Assembly (NCBI GenBank): GCA_964441025.1
Contig: CAYTXG010000004.1
Location: 1 to 64,000, forward strand
Source: JAAZIN01 sp964441025
Lineage (GTDB): Bacteria; Bacillota; Dethiobacteria; DTU022
Length of the DNA: 64,000 nucleotides
Direction of reading: 5' to 3'
Part shown: piece by piece, positions 16,661 to 24,442 of the stretch
How the letters are laid out: the number at the start of each line of letters is the position of its first letter
How positions within the stretch are numbered: the stretch's first letter is position 1
The notes under the pieces: generated by a model
Told to the model about the DNA's origin: nothing
Database searches by the model: none
Seen by the model: the letters and a program-made list of their open reading frames with translations, nothing else
Made by a program: the position numbers and the translations under genes

Positions 16661-17715
16661 TTCACGGCCGGGCGGCCGCTGTAGTTCCGGTCCATCCAGT
16701 TCCTGTACTCGCCGCTTTTAACGCTGTCCACCCACTCCCGGTTCTCCAGGTACCAGCGCACCGTTTTCCGGAGCCCCGTCTCAAAGGTCTCCAGCGGCTC
16801 CCAGCCCAGTTCTCGCTTGATCTTGGCGGCGTCGATGGCGTAGCGCTGGTCGTGGCCGGGTCGGTCGGCGACAAAGGTGATCAGCCGCTTAAAACCGAGG
16901 GACTTCCTCCCCAGCTCTTCGGCGAGGACCTCGCAGATCCTGATGACGATGTCGATATTCTTCCACTCGTTGTTTCCCCCGATGTTGTATGTTTGGCCCG
17001 CTTTCCCCTTTTCAGCCACGGCCTGGAGAGCCCGGCAGTGGTCCTCCACGTAGAGCCAGTCCCGGACATTATTGCCCCGGCCGTACACCGGCAGGGGCTT
17101 GCCCTCCAGGGCGTTTTCGATCATGAGGGGGATCAGCTTTTCGGGAAACTGGTACGGCCCGTAGTTGTTGGAACAGTTCGTGATGATGGCGGGCAGGCCG
17201 TACGTGCGGAAGTAGGCCCGGGCCAGGTGATCGCCGGCGGCCTTTGAGGCCGAATAGGGGCTGCTGGGGTCGTAAGGGGTCTGCTCGGTGAAGAGGCCCG
17301 CCGCTCCCAGCGAACCGTAGACCTCGTCGGTGCTCACGTGCAGGAATTTCTTGCCCCGCCGGCCGCTCCAGAATTTGCGGCAGGCCTCCAGCAGGTTGAA
17401 TGTGCCGATGATGTTGGCCTCGATAAAGCCGGCCGGCCCCAGGATGCTCCTGTCCACGTGGCTCTCCGCGGCAAAGTGAACCACCAGGCGGGGCCTGTAC
17501 TCCTCGAAGACCCGCTGCACTGTGCCGTAATCGGCGATGTCGCCCCGGACAAAGCTGTAGTTGGGCAGGGGGCTTACGGAGCGGAGGTTCAGGGGATTGG
17601 CCGCGTAGGTGATCTTGTCCAGGTTGATAAAGTGTTTTCCGGGAGAGGCGGGCACGCAGAGGTTCAAGTAGTTGGAGCCGATAAAGCCCGCCCCGCCGGT
17701 GACAAGTATGTTCAT
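16657..17715 (-). CDS. rfbB: dTDP-glucose 4,6-dehydratase
   Basis: Second step of dTDP-rhamnose and related deoxysugar synthesis. The extended SDR protein (352 residues) shows GGAGFIGSNY, the RmlB signature STDEVYGSLG with the catalytic Asp-Glu pair, YSASKAAGDHL with the Tyr/Lys pair, and SNNYGPYQFPEKLIPLMI. The remaining rml genes are not in the window. It is far from the main polysaccharide locus and its GC content is high, so it looks native. The stop codon overlaps that of the convergent RND gene. Confidence 0.95.
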   Translation of the reverse strand: MNILVTGGAGFIGSNYLNLCVPASPGKHFINLDKITYAANPLNLRSVSPLPNYSFVRGDIADYGTVQRVFEEYRPRLVVHFAAESHVDRSILGPAGFIEANIIGTFNLLEACRKFWSGRRGKKFLHVSTDEVYGSLGAAGLFTEQTPYDPSSPYSASKAAGDHLARAYFRTYGLPAIITNCSNNYGPYQFPEKLIPLMIENALEGKPLPVYGRGNNVRDWLYVEDHCRALQAVAEKGKAGQTYNIGGNNEWKNIDIVIRICEVLAEELGRKSLGFKRLITFVADRPGHDQRYAIDAAKIKRELGWEPLETFETGLRKTVRWYLENREWVDSVKSGEYRNWMDRNYSGRPAVN

Positions 17716-18089
17716 GGTTTACCTCCCTGCATCGCAAGCAGAAATTTTCGCTGAGTATGTGCAGATGCTGTTTGCAGCGGTTGTTACTTACAGCCCGTAG
17801 GCCTGTAAGGGCGCTGCTGTATTTTTTATATCTTTGACATGCTTTTGCAACATTCCTGCTTAAACTCACTCGTACCTGCAAAAAGGCGAGGCAGGCCCTG
17901 CCTATAATTCCAAGGCAAACCTCTTTTGAGATCAACCCCTTTGCACCTGGTCTCTGCCCACCCGGGAAAAGGAGACTTTAAAACATCCGGGCACTCCCAC
18001 CTCCGTTTTTACCAGCACAGTGAAGATGCGCCGCATATCTGCTCTCACCCGGTCACATCTGGGCCGGGCAGGCCCGGCTGCCGTAGCGG
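17716..18089. other. Intergenic stretch, no gene seen
   Basis: About 370 bases upstream of rfbB and downstream of the abfD-like gene. The longer ORFs crossing it are out-of-frame shadows of rfbB. The only structure I see is a GC-rich inverted repeat at 18063-18078 (GCCGGG/CCCGGC, 4-base loop) just past the dehydratase stop. It has no T-tract, so it is at best a weak transcription end. Confidence 0.5.
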
Positions 18090-19520
18090 TCAGTCTTTAA
18101 TGCCGCAGTGCATCTTCATGAGGCGCTTGCGGGAATCGATGTCGTACTGGTTGCGGATGGCGATCTTCTCCATGATGGGCGAGCCGCCGCCGTGCAGCCC
18201 TCCCACCTGGGCCACACCGGCAAAGGCGGAGCAGAGCATGTCGGAGATGTTGCGGAAAAGGCGGTGCTGGTTCTCCGCCGAAACACCGTCTTTGCGGATC
18301 ATGTATTTCTCCAGAAGGTGCTGCATCTCGGGGCCGAAGAAGTCGTCCTCCAGCGGCAGCGTCGCCGGCAGGCCCCCGGCCAGGTCGGCCAGGGTCTCGT
18401 ATTCGTGGTACAGGCTGACCCCGGCATGGTAGCGGCCTACATTGGTGTAGATGATGTCGGGGATGTGCGTGCCCGAGGCTGCTGCCGTTGACTTCACCGA
18501 GGCTGCGATGCCGGCGGCGTAGACCAGCTCAGCCACGGCAATGAGGTCGGAGAGCTTATCCTTGACATGGGAGGCCTCACCCACGCCGTTGTACTCCGCC
18601 ACCAGGGCGGAGGCACCGAGAATGAGATCGGTGATGGCCGGCTTGCAGCCGGTGTAGCTGTGGCGGTGGTAGGTGGCGAAGAGCATGGCCAGGATACTGG
18701 CAAAATATGTCTCGCCGCAGAGAAAGACCCGCTCCCAGGGGACGAAGACATCGTCGAAGATGGTGGTGGAATCGGCCACCCCGTAGAAGTGGGCGGTGTG
18801 GATATGCTTGCGCGGCCGCGGCGTGGTGATGCGAACCACCTGTTTCACTCCCGGGGTGTCGGCGGGGATGGAGAATGCCACGGCCCAGTCGGCATCCTGC
18901 TCCGTCATCAGGCGGGTGGGCACGGCAACGATCTCGTCGGAGAAGGGTGCGTTGGAGTTGTGGGCTTTGCAGCCGCGCACGATGATGCCGTCTTTTTTCT
19001 TTTCGATGACGCGCAGGTAGAGATCGGGATCGCTCTGCTCAAAGGGGCGCCTGGAGCGGTCGCCCTTGATGTCGGTCTGGGCGCAGTTGCCCACAAGGTC
19101 GTTTTTCTGGAAGTATTTCATGAACTCGACAAAGCGGGAATAGTACTCGGTGCCGAAGTTGTCGTCGCAGTCTTTTGTCACCACCGAGACGGCGTTCAAT
19201 GCGTCTATGCCCATGCAGCGCTGGATGCAGCCCCCGGCCTGCCGGCAGAGCAGGCGGGTGCACTCCTGCTTTTTGAGCAGGTCGTCGGAGCTCTGGTGAA
19301 TATGGTCGAGACGGTGGATCTCCTCTCCCGTGAGGTGTGATGTGGCGGTGATGAGCCCTTTCATGGCGGGGTCGCCCACGCGGTCGAAGCTGTCGGCAAT
19401 GAGGTCGATGCCCGGTTTGAGGCGGGGATCGTCCCGGCCGATGAGCTCCCCTCCCATGTACACGTTTTTGCGCATCCGGTAGAGTCTCTCCCTGTATTCG
19501 TCGGCAGTGGCAATGGCCAT
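18090..19520 (-). CDS. abfD: 4-hydroxybutyryl-CoA dehydratase / vinylacetyl-CoA delta-isomerase family
   Basis: A 4Fe-4S and FAD enzyme that, in characterised members, dehydrates 4-hydroxybutyryl-CoA to crotonyl-CoA in 4-aminobutyrate and succinate fermentation. The protein (476 residues) is close to the Clostridium aminobutyricum enzyme in length. It keeps all four cluster ligands: C98 and C102 (GGCIQRCMG), H285 and C292 (YHRHSYTGCK), with the following lysine. KGDRSRRP, GIIVRGCKAHNS and EYNGVGEASHVKDKL also match the family. These ligands argue against the related flavin-only 4-hydroxyphenylacetate 3-monooxygenases. It is divergent from the acyl-CoA synthetase. The exact substrate is inferred; no 4-hydroxybutyrate CoA-transferase lies nearby. 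Confidence 0.88.
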   Translation of the reverse strand: MAIATADEYRERLYRMRKNVYMGGELIGRDDPRLKPGIDLIADSFDRVGDPAMKGLITATSHLTGEEIHRLDHIHQSSDDLLKKQECTRLLCRQAGGCIQRCMGIDALNAVSVVTKDCDDNFGTEYYSRFVEFMKYFQKNDLVGNCAQTDIKGDRSRRPFEQSDPDLYLRVIEKKKDGIIVRGCKAHNSNAPFSDEIVAVPTRLMTEQDADWAVAFSIPADTPGVKQVVRITTPRPRKHIHTAHFYGVADSTTIFDDVFVPWERVFLCGETYFASILAMLFATYHRHSYTGCKPAITDLILGASALVAEYNGVGEASHVKDKLSDLIAVAELVYAAGIAASVKSTAAASGTHIPDIIYTNVGRYHAGVSLYHEYETLADLAGGLPATLPLEDDFFGPEMQHLLEKYMIRKDGVSAENQHRLFRNISDMLCSAFAGVAQVGGLHGGGSPIMEKIAIRNQYDIDSRKRLMKMHCGIKD

Positions 19521-19849
19521 GTTGCGCCAGCTCCTTTCAGAAGGTTTGGAATCGGTTTAATTGTACAGCATCGGGGGGCGCGGCTCAAGGTGAAAGCGAG
19601 CGGGGGTGGAACCCCGCCCCGATTTCTGCGGTTGCTGATCCGCTCATCCCCCCCACCCCGGCCCTCTCCCGGGGGAAAGGGCATTATAGAGACGGGCCCG
19701 GCGGGCGCAGCAGATCATTTGCAGTTTATTGATTACTGTCTACTGTATAAAGATTCCATTATTGGACCTGAGGGTTGAAAAATTAATCTTATCGTTTATG
19801 ATAGAGACAACACAAAGGCATCAGGGTTTGCAGAAAAGGGGACATACTA
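19521..19849. other. Divergent intergenic region between abfD-like and acyl-CoA synthetase genes
   Basis: About 330 bases. It holds the sigma-A type promoter for the synthetase (listed separately) and a GC-rich block (19,600-19,690). I found no clear promoter for the abfD-like gene, only a Shine-Dalgarno-like AGGAG before its ATG. Confidence 0.5.
19775..19802 (+). promoter_or_regulatory. Sigma-A type promoter of the ADP-forming synthetase operon
   Basis: TTGAAA (19775-19780) and TATGAT (19797-19802) are separated by 16 bases, about 48 bases before the ATG at 19850. The ATG itself is preceded by AAGGGG at suitable distance. Confidence 0.55.
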
Positions 19850-21964
19850 ATGAGTGATCTAAGTTTCTTATTTCAACCCAATGCAGTGGCCGTTATCGGC
19901 GCTTCAGCGGCGCCCCAAAAAATAGGTTATGCCATAGTCAGCAACCTCATCAAGAGCGGCTACAAGGGAAAGATTTATCCAATCAATCCGAAGGAGAAGG
20001 AGATTTTAGGGCTGCCCTGCCACCCCGCCATCGGCAAGGTCAAGGGGCAGGTTGAGCTGGCCGTAATCGCGGTGCCCGCCAGGTTCAGCGTGCAGGTGGC
20101 CCGGGAATGCGGCGAGGCGGGCGTGAAGGGCGCGATCATTGTTACCGCCGGCTTCAAGGAGGTGGGCGGCGAGGGCCTGAAGCTCGAACGGGAGCTTCAA
20201 GCAGTGGGCAAAAAGTACAATATGCGGCTGGTGGGGCCCAACTGCGTGGGCCTGATGGACACGCACACCCCGCTCAATGCCTCCTTTGCCACCGGTTTTC
20301 CCGAGAAGGGCAATATCTCTTTTATCTCCCAAAGCGGAGCCATGGTTATCGCCATCCTGGACTGGAGCTTCCAGGCCGGGTTGGGCTTCTCCCGCTTTGT
20401 CAGCCTGGGCAACAAGTCCGACTTAAGCGAAATTGATTTCATCGAGAGCTGCACCGCCGATCCCAACACCAATGTGATCCTGGTGTACGCCGAGGATGTG
20501 ACGGACGGGGAGAAGTTCGTCCGGGTCTGCACCGAGGCGGGAAAGGTCAAGCCTATTGTCATTTTGAAGTCGGGAACGAGCACGGCAGGGGCGCAGGCGG
20601 CGAGCTCGCACACGGGGGCACTGGCCGGCAGCAACCGCGCCTATGACACCGCCTTCCAGCAGAGCGGCGTGCTGCGGGCCCACAATATGAGCGAGCTCTT
20701 CGACCTGGGGCGCGCTTTTTCCACCCAGCCGCTGCCCGGGGGCGATCGCGTGGCCATCATCACCAATTCGGGCGGCCCGGCCATCATCGCCACCGACGCC
20801 ATTGAGAAAGGCGGCCTGCGCATGGCCCGTTTCGACAAGGCGACTATTGATGAGCTGCATAAAAATCTTCCCGCCGAGTCGAATATCTACAATCCCATCG
20901 ATGTCCTGGGCGATGCCCGGGTGGACCGGTTCCGCCTTGCTCTGAAGATGGCCTATGAAGATGAGAATGTGGACAGCGTCATGGTCATTTTAAGCCCCAC
21001 GGCGGTGGCGGAGCCGGAGGAGACGGCCAGGGCGGTGCAGGAGTTCAAGGAGAGCTACCCGCACAAGCCCGTCTTTGCCGTGTATATGGGCGGCAAAACA
21101 CTGATCCAGGGCAAGGATATCCTTTTAAAGGCCAATGTGCCCACCTTTACCTTTCCCGAGTCTGCCGTTGCAGCGCTGTGCGGAATGGTGCGCTACGCCG
21201 ACTTCAGGAAGGAGAGAGAGGCGGCCCCGCTGCTGCCGGCCCCCGAGGTGAACAACACCATTGTCAAGGCCACATTCTACGATGTGCTCAAGGACAGGCG
21301 GGTGATGCTTCTGGCCCATGAAGCGAGCAGCGTGCTCGATGCCTACGGTATCCCGGTAAACCGCACTTACCTGACCACCTCCCCCGAGGAGGCCTGCGAA
21401 ATCAGCCAGAAGATCGGCTTTCCGGTGGTGCTGAAGGTATCCTCGCCGCGCATCGCCCACAAAACCGACGTGGGCGGCGTGGAGATCGGGCTGCACAACC
21501 GGCGCGAAGTGGAAAGGGCTTACAAGAGGATCATGGAGCGGGTGACCCGCTACATCCCCGATGCGCCCATTTACGGCATTGAGGTGCAGAAGATGGTGGA
21601 CGACGGCGTGGAGGTGATCATCGGCATGTCCCGCGATATTCAGTTCGGGCCCATGATCGCTTTCGGCCTGGGCGGCATCTATGTGAACCTGCTCAAGGAT
21701 GTCTCCTTCCGCCTGGCTTCGGCCCTGAACAACAGGGCGGCCATAGAGGATATGATCGCCGAGACAAAGGCGTACACTCTGCTCAAGGGCTACCGGGGAC
21801 AGAAATCGGCGGATATGGAGGCGCTTATCGACGCCATTTACCGCACTGCGCGCCTGGTCCAGGATTTTGAGGAGATAACGGAAATGGATATCAATCCGCT
21901 CCGGGTCCACACCAGGGGCGCCACCGGTCTGGATGTAAAGATCACCATCGGCCATCCGGACTGA
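19850..21964 (+). CDS. ADP-forming acyl-CoA synthetase (fused alpha-beta)
   Basis: Converts acyl-CoA, ADP and phosphate to the free acid, CoA and ATP, an energy-conserving last step in amino-acid fermentation. The 704 residues are ordered as CoA-binding Rossmann domain (VAVIGASAAPQKIGYAI), succinyl-CoA-ligase-like domain with phospho-His 254 in ASSHTGALAGSN, a second ligase domain (IITNSGGPAIIATDA), and a C-terminal ATP-grasp domain (FPVVLKVSSPRIAHKTDVGG, EMDINPLRV). This is the single-chain form. Acetyl-CoA or a branched acyl-CoA from the oxidoreductases nearby are plausible substrates. It is followed by the BioD/DRTGG gene after 20 bases. Confidence 0.93.
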   Translation: MSDLSFLFQPNAVAVIGASAAPQKIGYAIVSNLIKSGYKGKIYPINPKEKEILGLPCHPAIGKVKGQVELAVIAVPARFSVQVARECGEAGVKGAIIVTAGFKEVGGEGLKLERELQAVGKKYNMRLVGPNCVGLMDTHTPLNASFATGFPEKGNISFISQSGAMVIAILDWSFQAGLGFSRFVSLGNKSDLSEIDFIESCTADPNTNVILVYAEDVTDGEKFVRVCTEAGKVKPIVILKSGTSTAGAQAASSHTGALAGSNRAYDTAFQQSGVLRAHNMSELFDLGRAFSTQPLPGGDRVAIITNSGGPAIIATDAIEKGGLRMARFDKATIDELHKNLPAESNIYNPIDVLGDARVDRFRLALKMAYEDENVDSVMVILSPTAVAEPEETARAVQEFKESYPHKPVFAVYMGGKTLIQGKDILLKANVPTFTFPESAVAALCGMVRYADFRKEREAAPLLPAPEVNNTIVKATFYDVLKDRRVMLLAHEASSVLDAYGIPVNRTYLTTSPEEACEISQKIGFPVVLKVSSPRIAHKTDVGGVEIGLHNRREVERAYKRIMERVTRYIPDAPIYGIEVQKMVDDGVEVIIGMSRDIQFGPMIAFGLGGIYVNLLKDVSFRLASALNNRAAIEDMIAETKAYTLLKGYRGQKSADMEALIDAIYRTARLVQDFEEITEMDINPLRVHTRGATGLDVKITIGHPD

Positions 21965-21984
21965 GAGAACAATGAGGTGAGAAC

Positions 21985-23046
21985 ATGAAAACAATCTACT
22001 TTTCCGGCAAAGCCGGCGGCGGCAAAACCGCAACGGCGCTGGGCATGGGGCTTCGGCTTCAGGATGAGGGCCTGAAGATTTCTTACTTCAAACCCTTCGG
22101 TTTCCAGAAGGGGGTGGCCAAGAGGGAAGACGATGATGTGCTGCTCATGCGCGAGATCTTCAAGCTGCCCTTCTCCAGCGAGACCGTCTGCCCCGTTACG
22201 CTGAATCCCAATTACCTGGCCGGTCTCTTTCTCAAGAACAAGGAGAGCGTCCTGCCGCTGCTGGATGAGTCTTTTCAGCGCCTGGGCGAGGGCTATGATG
22301 TTCTGCTCGTAGACGGCAGCATCGCCCCCCATACAGGTTACAGCCAGGGCTACGACGACTTCAGCCTGGCCGAGCGCTGGCACGCCGGGGTGATCTACGT
22401 GCTCAGGGCGGATAACGATTTTGAGCTGGACCTGGGGCTGCTGCACAGCGAGCTCTGGTCCTGCCGCAATATCGAGGTCATTGGGGCGCTGCTGAACAAT
22501 ATTTCGCGGACGCAGATTGATAAAACCAAGGGGATCTACCAGCCCCTTCTGGAGCAGAACAATGTGCCTGTTCTGGGGATAGTGCCGCGCCAGGAGGAAA
22601 TCGCCACGCCCACCGTGGCTGAATTCTACAATGCGCTGAACGGAGAAATCCTGGCTGCGCCGGAGAAGATGAACCGCGTGGTTGAGGATGTGCTTGTGGG
22701 AACCATGACCACGGAGAGCGCCCTGGGCTACCTGCGGCGCGCGCAAAACAAGGCGCTCATTACCGGCGGCGACCGCAGCGATCTGGCGCTGACGGCGCTG
22801 GAGACGAGCACCTCGGTGATCATCCTGACGGGAGGCCTCTACCCCAATGTACGCGTTCTGGCCCGTGCCGAGGAAAAAGGTGTGCCCGTCATCCTGGTGC
22901 ACGAGGATACCTACACCACCGTGGAAAATCTGCACAGCGTCTTCCGGAGCATCCATCCCGACAATGCCGCGGCGGTTAAAATTGTGAAGAAGGTAATCGA
23001 CACCTATGTTGATCTGGATCCGGTGCTCAAGTTTGTGCGCGGTTAG
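21985..23046 (+). CDS. BioD-like/DRTGG-domain protein (phosphotransacetylase N-terminal type, COG0857)
   Basis: A 353-residue protein with a P-loop dethiobiotin-synthetase-like domain (FSGKAGGGKTATALGMGLRL, VDGSIAPH) and a C-terminal DRTGG domain (ITGGDRSDLALTALET, IILTGG). The same pair forms the N-terminal half of long bacterial phosphotransacetylases, but here the catalytic transacetylase domain is absent. Such proteins are often encoded beside ADP-forming acyl-CoA synthetases and are thought to be regulatory; no activity is known. GAGGTG precedes the ATG. Its 3' end overlaps the convergent GGDEF gene by 20 bases. Confidence 0.8.
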   Translation: MKTIYFSGKAGGGKTATALGMGLRLQDEGLKISYFKPFGFQKGVAKREDDDVLLMREIFKLPFSSETVCPVTLNPNYLAGLFLKNKESVLPLLDESFQRLGEGYDVLLVDGSIAPHTGYSQGYDDFSLAERWHAGVIYVLRADNDFELDLGLLHSELWSCRNIEVIGALLNNISRTQIDKTKGIYQPLLEQNNVPVLGIVPRQEEIATPTVAEFYNALNGEILAAPEKMNRVVEDVLVGTMTTESALGYLRRAQNKALITGGDRSDLALTALETSTSVIILTGGLYPNVRVLARAEEKGVPVILVHEDTYTTVENLHSVFRSIHPDNAAAVKIVKKVIDTYVDLDPVLKFVRG

Positions 23047-24130
23047 CATTTGAGCGTTTTTTTTCGCGGTACATTTTCTCGTCGGCAATATGGAGCAGCT
23101 GTTCCAGGTTCCGGCCTTCACCGGGATACTCGGCGGCGCCGCCGCTCAGACCCAGGAGGATGGGGACACCGTTCATGTCGTAATGCCTGCTCCTGACGGC
23201 CTGGAGCAGCCGCTCCAGCGTGAGCTCGGCATCCTCAAGGGAGGCCCGGGGCAGAAAAGCCAGGAATTCGTCGCCGCCGTAGCGAGAGAGCATATCCCCT
23301 TCGCGCAGCGCAGAGCGCATTACTGCGGCAATATGGCGGACCACTTCATCGCCGGCCTGGTGGCCGTAGCGATCATTAACCTCTTTGAATTTGTCCATAT
23401 CCATGAATATAATTGCAAAGGTGCTGCCGTCCCTGCGGCAGCGCCGGATCTCCTCGCTGATCCGCTCGCGGGCGTAGCCGAAATGGAAGAGTCCGGTGAG
23501 GGGATCGGTTACCGAATAATTGTAGAGCTCTTTGTTTAATTTGAGCTCACCTTCGATGAGGCTGCTGATGGACCATGCGGCAAAAATCATTGTGCCCAGG
23601 CCGAAGAGCAGGCTGAAGGAAAGGGGCAGGCTTCTGTGCTGATCAGGGGCGGCGGCCAGGGTGCTGAGCCCGGTGAGTGCGGCTGCCAGGGCCAGGCCGC
23701 ACAGGCCGGCCTTGATGTTGAAGCGGACAGTGGCGGCCAGTACAGGGATGGCGAAGGCCAGATAGAAGATGCTGCGCGGGCCGCCCGTCAGGCAGAGCAT
23801 GGCGCCGATCAATGCATAGTCCATGAGATCGTGCCACAGGTTTCCCCGCCATTTGCCGCCGTATCCCCCCCACTTTTTAAAATAGCGCAGGATGCTGTAA
23901 AGGGCGGCTGCGCCAACGAGGACCGCTGCCGAAAAAAGCGAATATTTCAGGTAGGGATATGCCGCGGCCAGGAAGAGGGCGCAAAAAGCTATGTAGAAAA
24001 ACCTGACCTTCCTGAAAAAGAAACTGAGCTTTGCCTGGCGCCTTAGCTCATAGGTACGGTAACTATAACGGTCCCCGCTCCCTGTTTCGGAAGTCATGTG
24101 GCGGGTAGACGGGAACAGAGGTTTTGACAC
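23027..24130 (-). CDS. Membrane GGDEF diguanylate cyclase
   Basis: Makes cyclic di-GMP. Residues 40-190 contain about six membrane segments, and residues 200-360 a complete GGDEF domain: DPLTGLFHFGYARERI, FMDMDKFKEVND, YGHQAGDEVV and RYGGDEFLAF. An allosteric RxxD inhibitory site (REGD) lies five residues before GGDEF, so product inhibition is likely. No EAL or HD-GYP partner is in the window. The frame starts at GTG 24130; ATG 24097 is an alternative, and neither has a clear Shine-Dalgarno. The gene points at the synthetase operon, overlapping by 20 bases. Confidence 0.92.
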   Translation of the reverse strand: MSKPLFPSTRHMTSETGSGDRYSYRTYELRRQAKLSFFFRKVRFFYIAFCALFLAAAYPYLKYSLFSAAVLVGAAALYSILRYFKKWGGYGGKWRGNLWHDLMDYALIGAMLCLTGGPRSIFYLAFAIPVLAATVRFNIKAGLCGLALAAALTGLSTLAAAPDQHRSLPLSFSLLFGLGTMIFAAWSISSLIEGELKLNKELYNYSVTDPLTGLFHFGYARERISEEIRRCRRDGSTFAIIFMDMDKFKEVNDRYGHQAGDEVVRHIAAVMRSALREGDMLSRYGGDEFLAFLPRASLEDAELTLERLLQAVRSRHYDMNGVPILLGLSGGAAEYPGEGRNLEQLLHIADEKMYREKKRSNANRAQT

Positions 24131-24442
24131 GTTGTTCAGCCCCTGCTTCTATTCATATTGCAGTGTTTCAGGTGACAAAAGAGGTTTCGCCCCAACCGGC
24201 ACCCTGATTATAGCAGGATTACCCTCTAAGGTAAACATCATTACGCTCCGGCTTATTGCTCCGGCTTATTGCACCGGCAGCACAAGTCGCCGGCGCTCCC
24301 CCTCCCCAGGAAAGAATCATTTTATATTGAAGGGCATGACTTTTCGGAAATATTCTGATAAAATTGAGGCAAGTGAATGTATATAGAAAAGCCTCTTTTT
24401 TTGCGCGGGATAAATTCTTACTTTTGAGGGAGGGGTAATAAA
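24131..24442. other. Intergenic region upstream of AOR
   Basis: About 310 bases without a gene. It holds a tandem 13-base repeat (GCTCCGGCTTATT at 24245-24257 and 24258-24270) and a possible sigma-A promoter for the AOR gene (TTGAAG 24327-24332, TATTCT 24351-24356, 18-base spacer). No sigma-54 site is seen here. Confidence 0.45.

Noticed and set aside
17069..17935. 288-residue minus-strand ORF overlapping rfbB
   Set aside because: It reads another frame of rfbB on the same strand, and its first 67 codons cover the intergenic region without recognisable motifs.
18090..19520. 4-hydroxyphenylacetate 3-monooxygenase for the abfD-like gene
   Set aside because: All four Fe-S ligands of 4-hydroxybutyryl-CoA dehydratase are present at the right spacing; the flavin-only monooxygenases lack them, and an oxygenase would not fit the anaerobic context.
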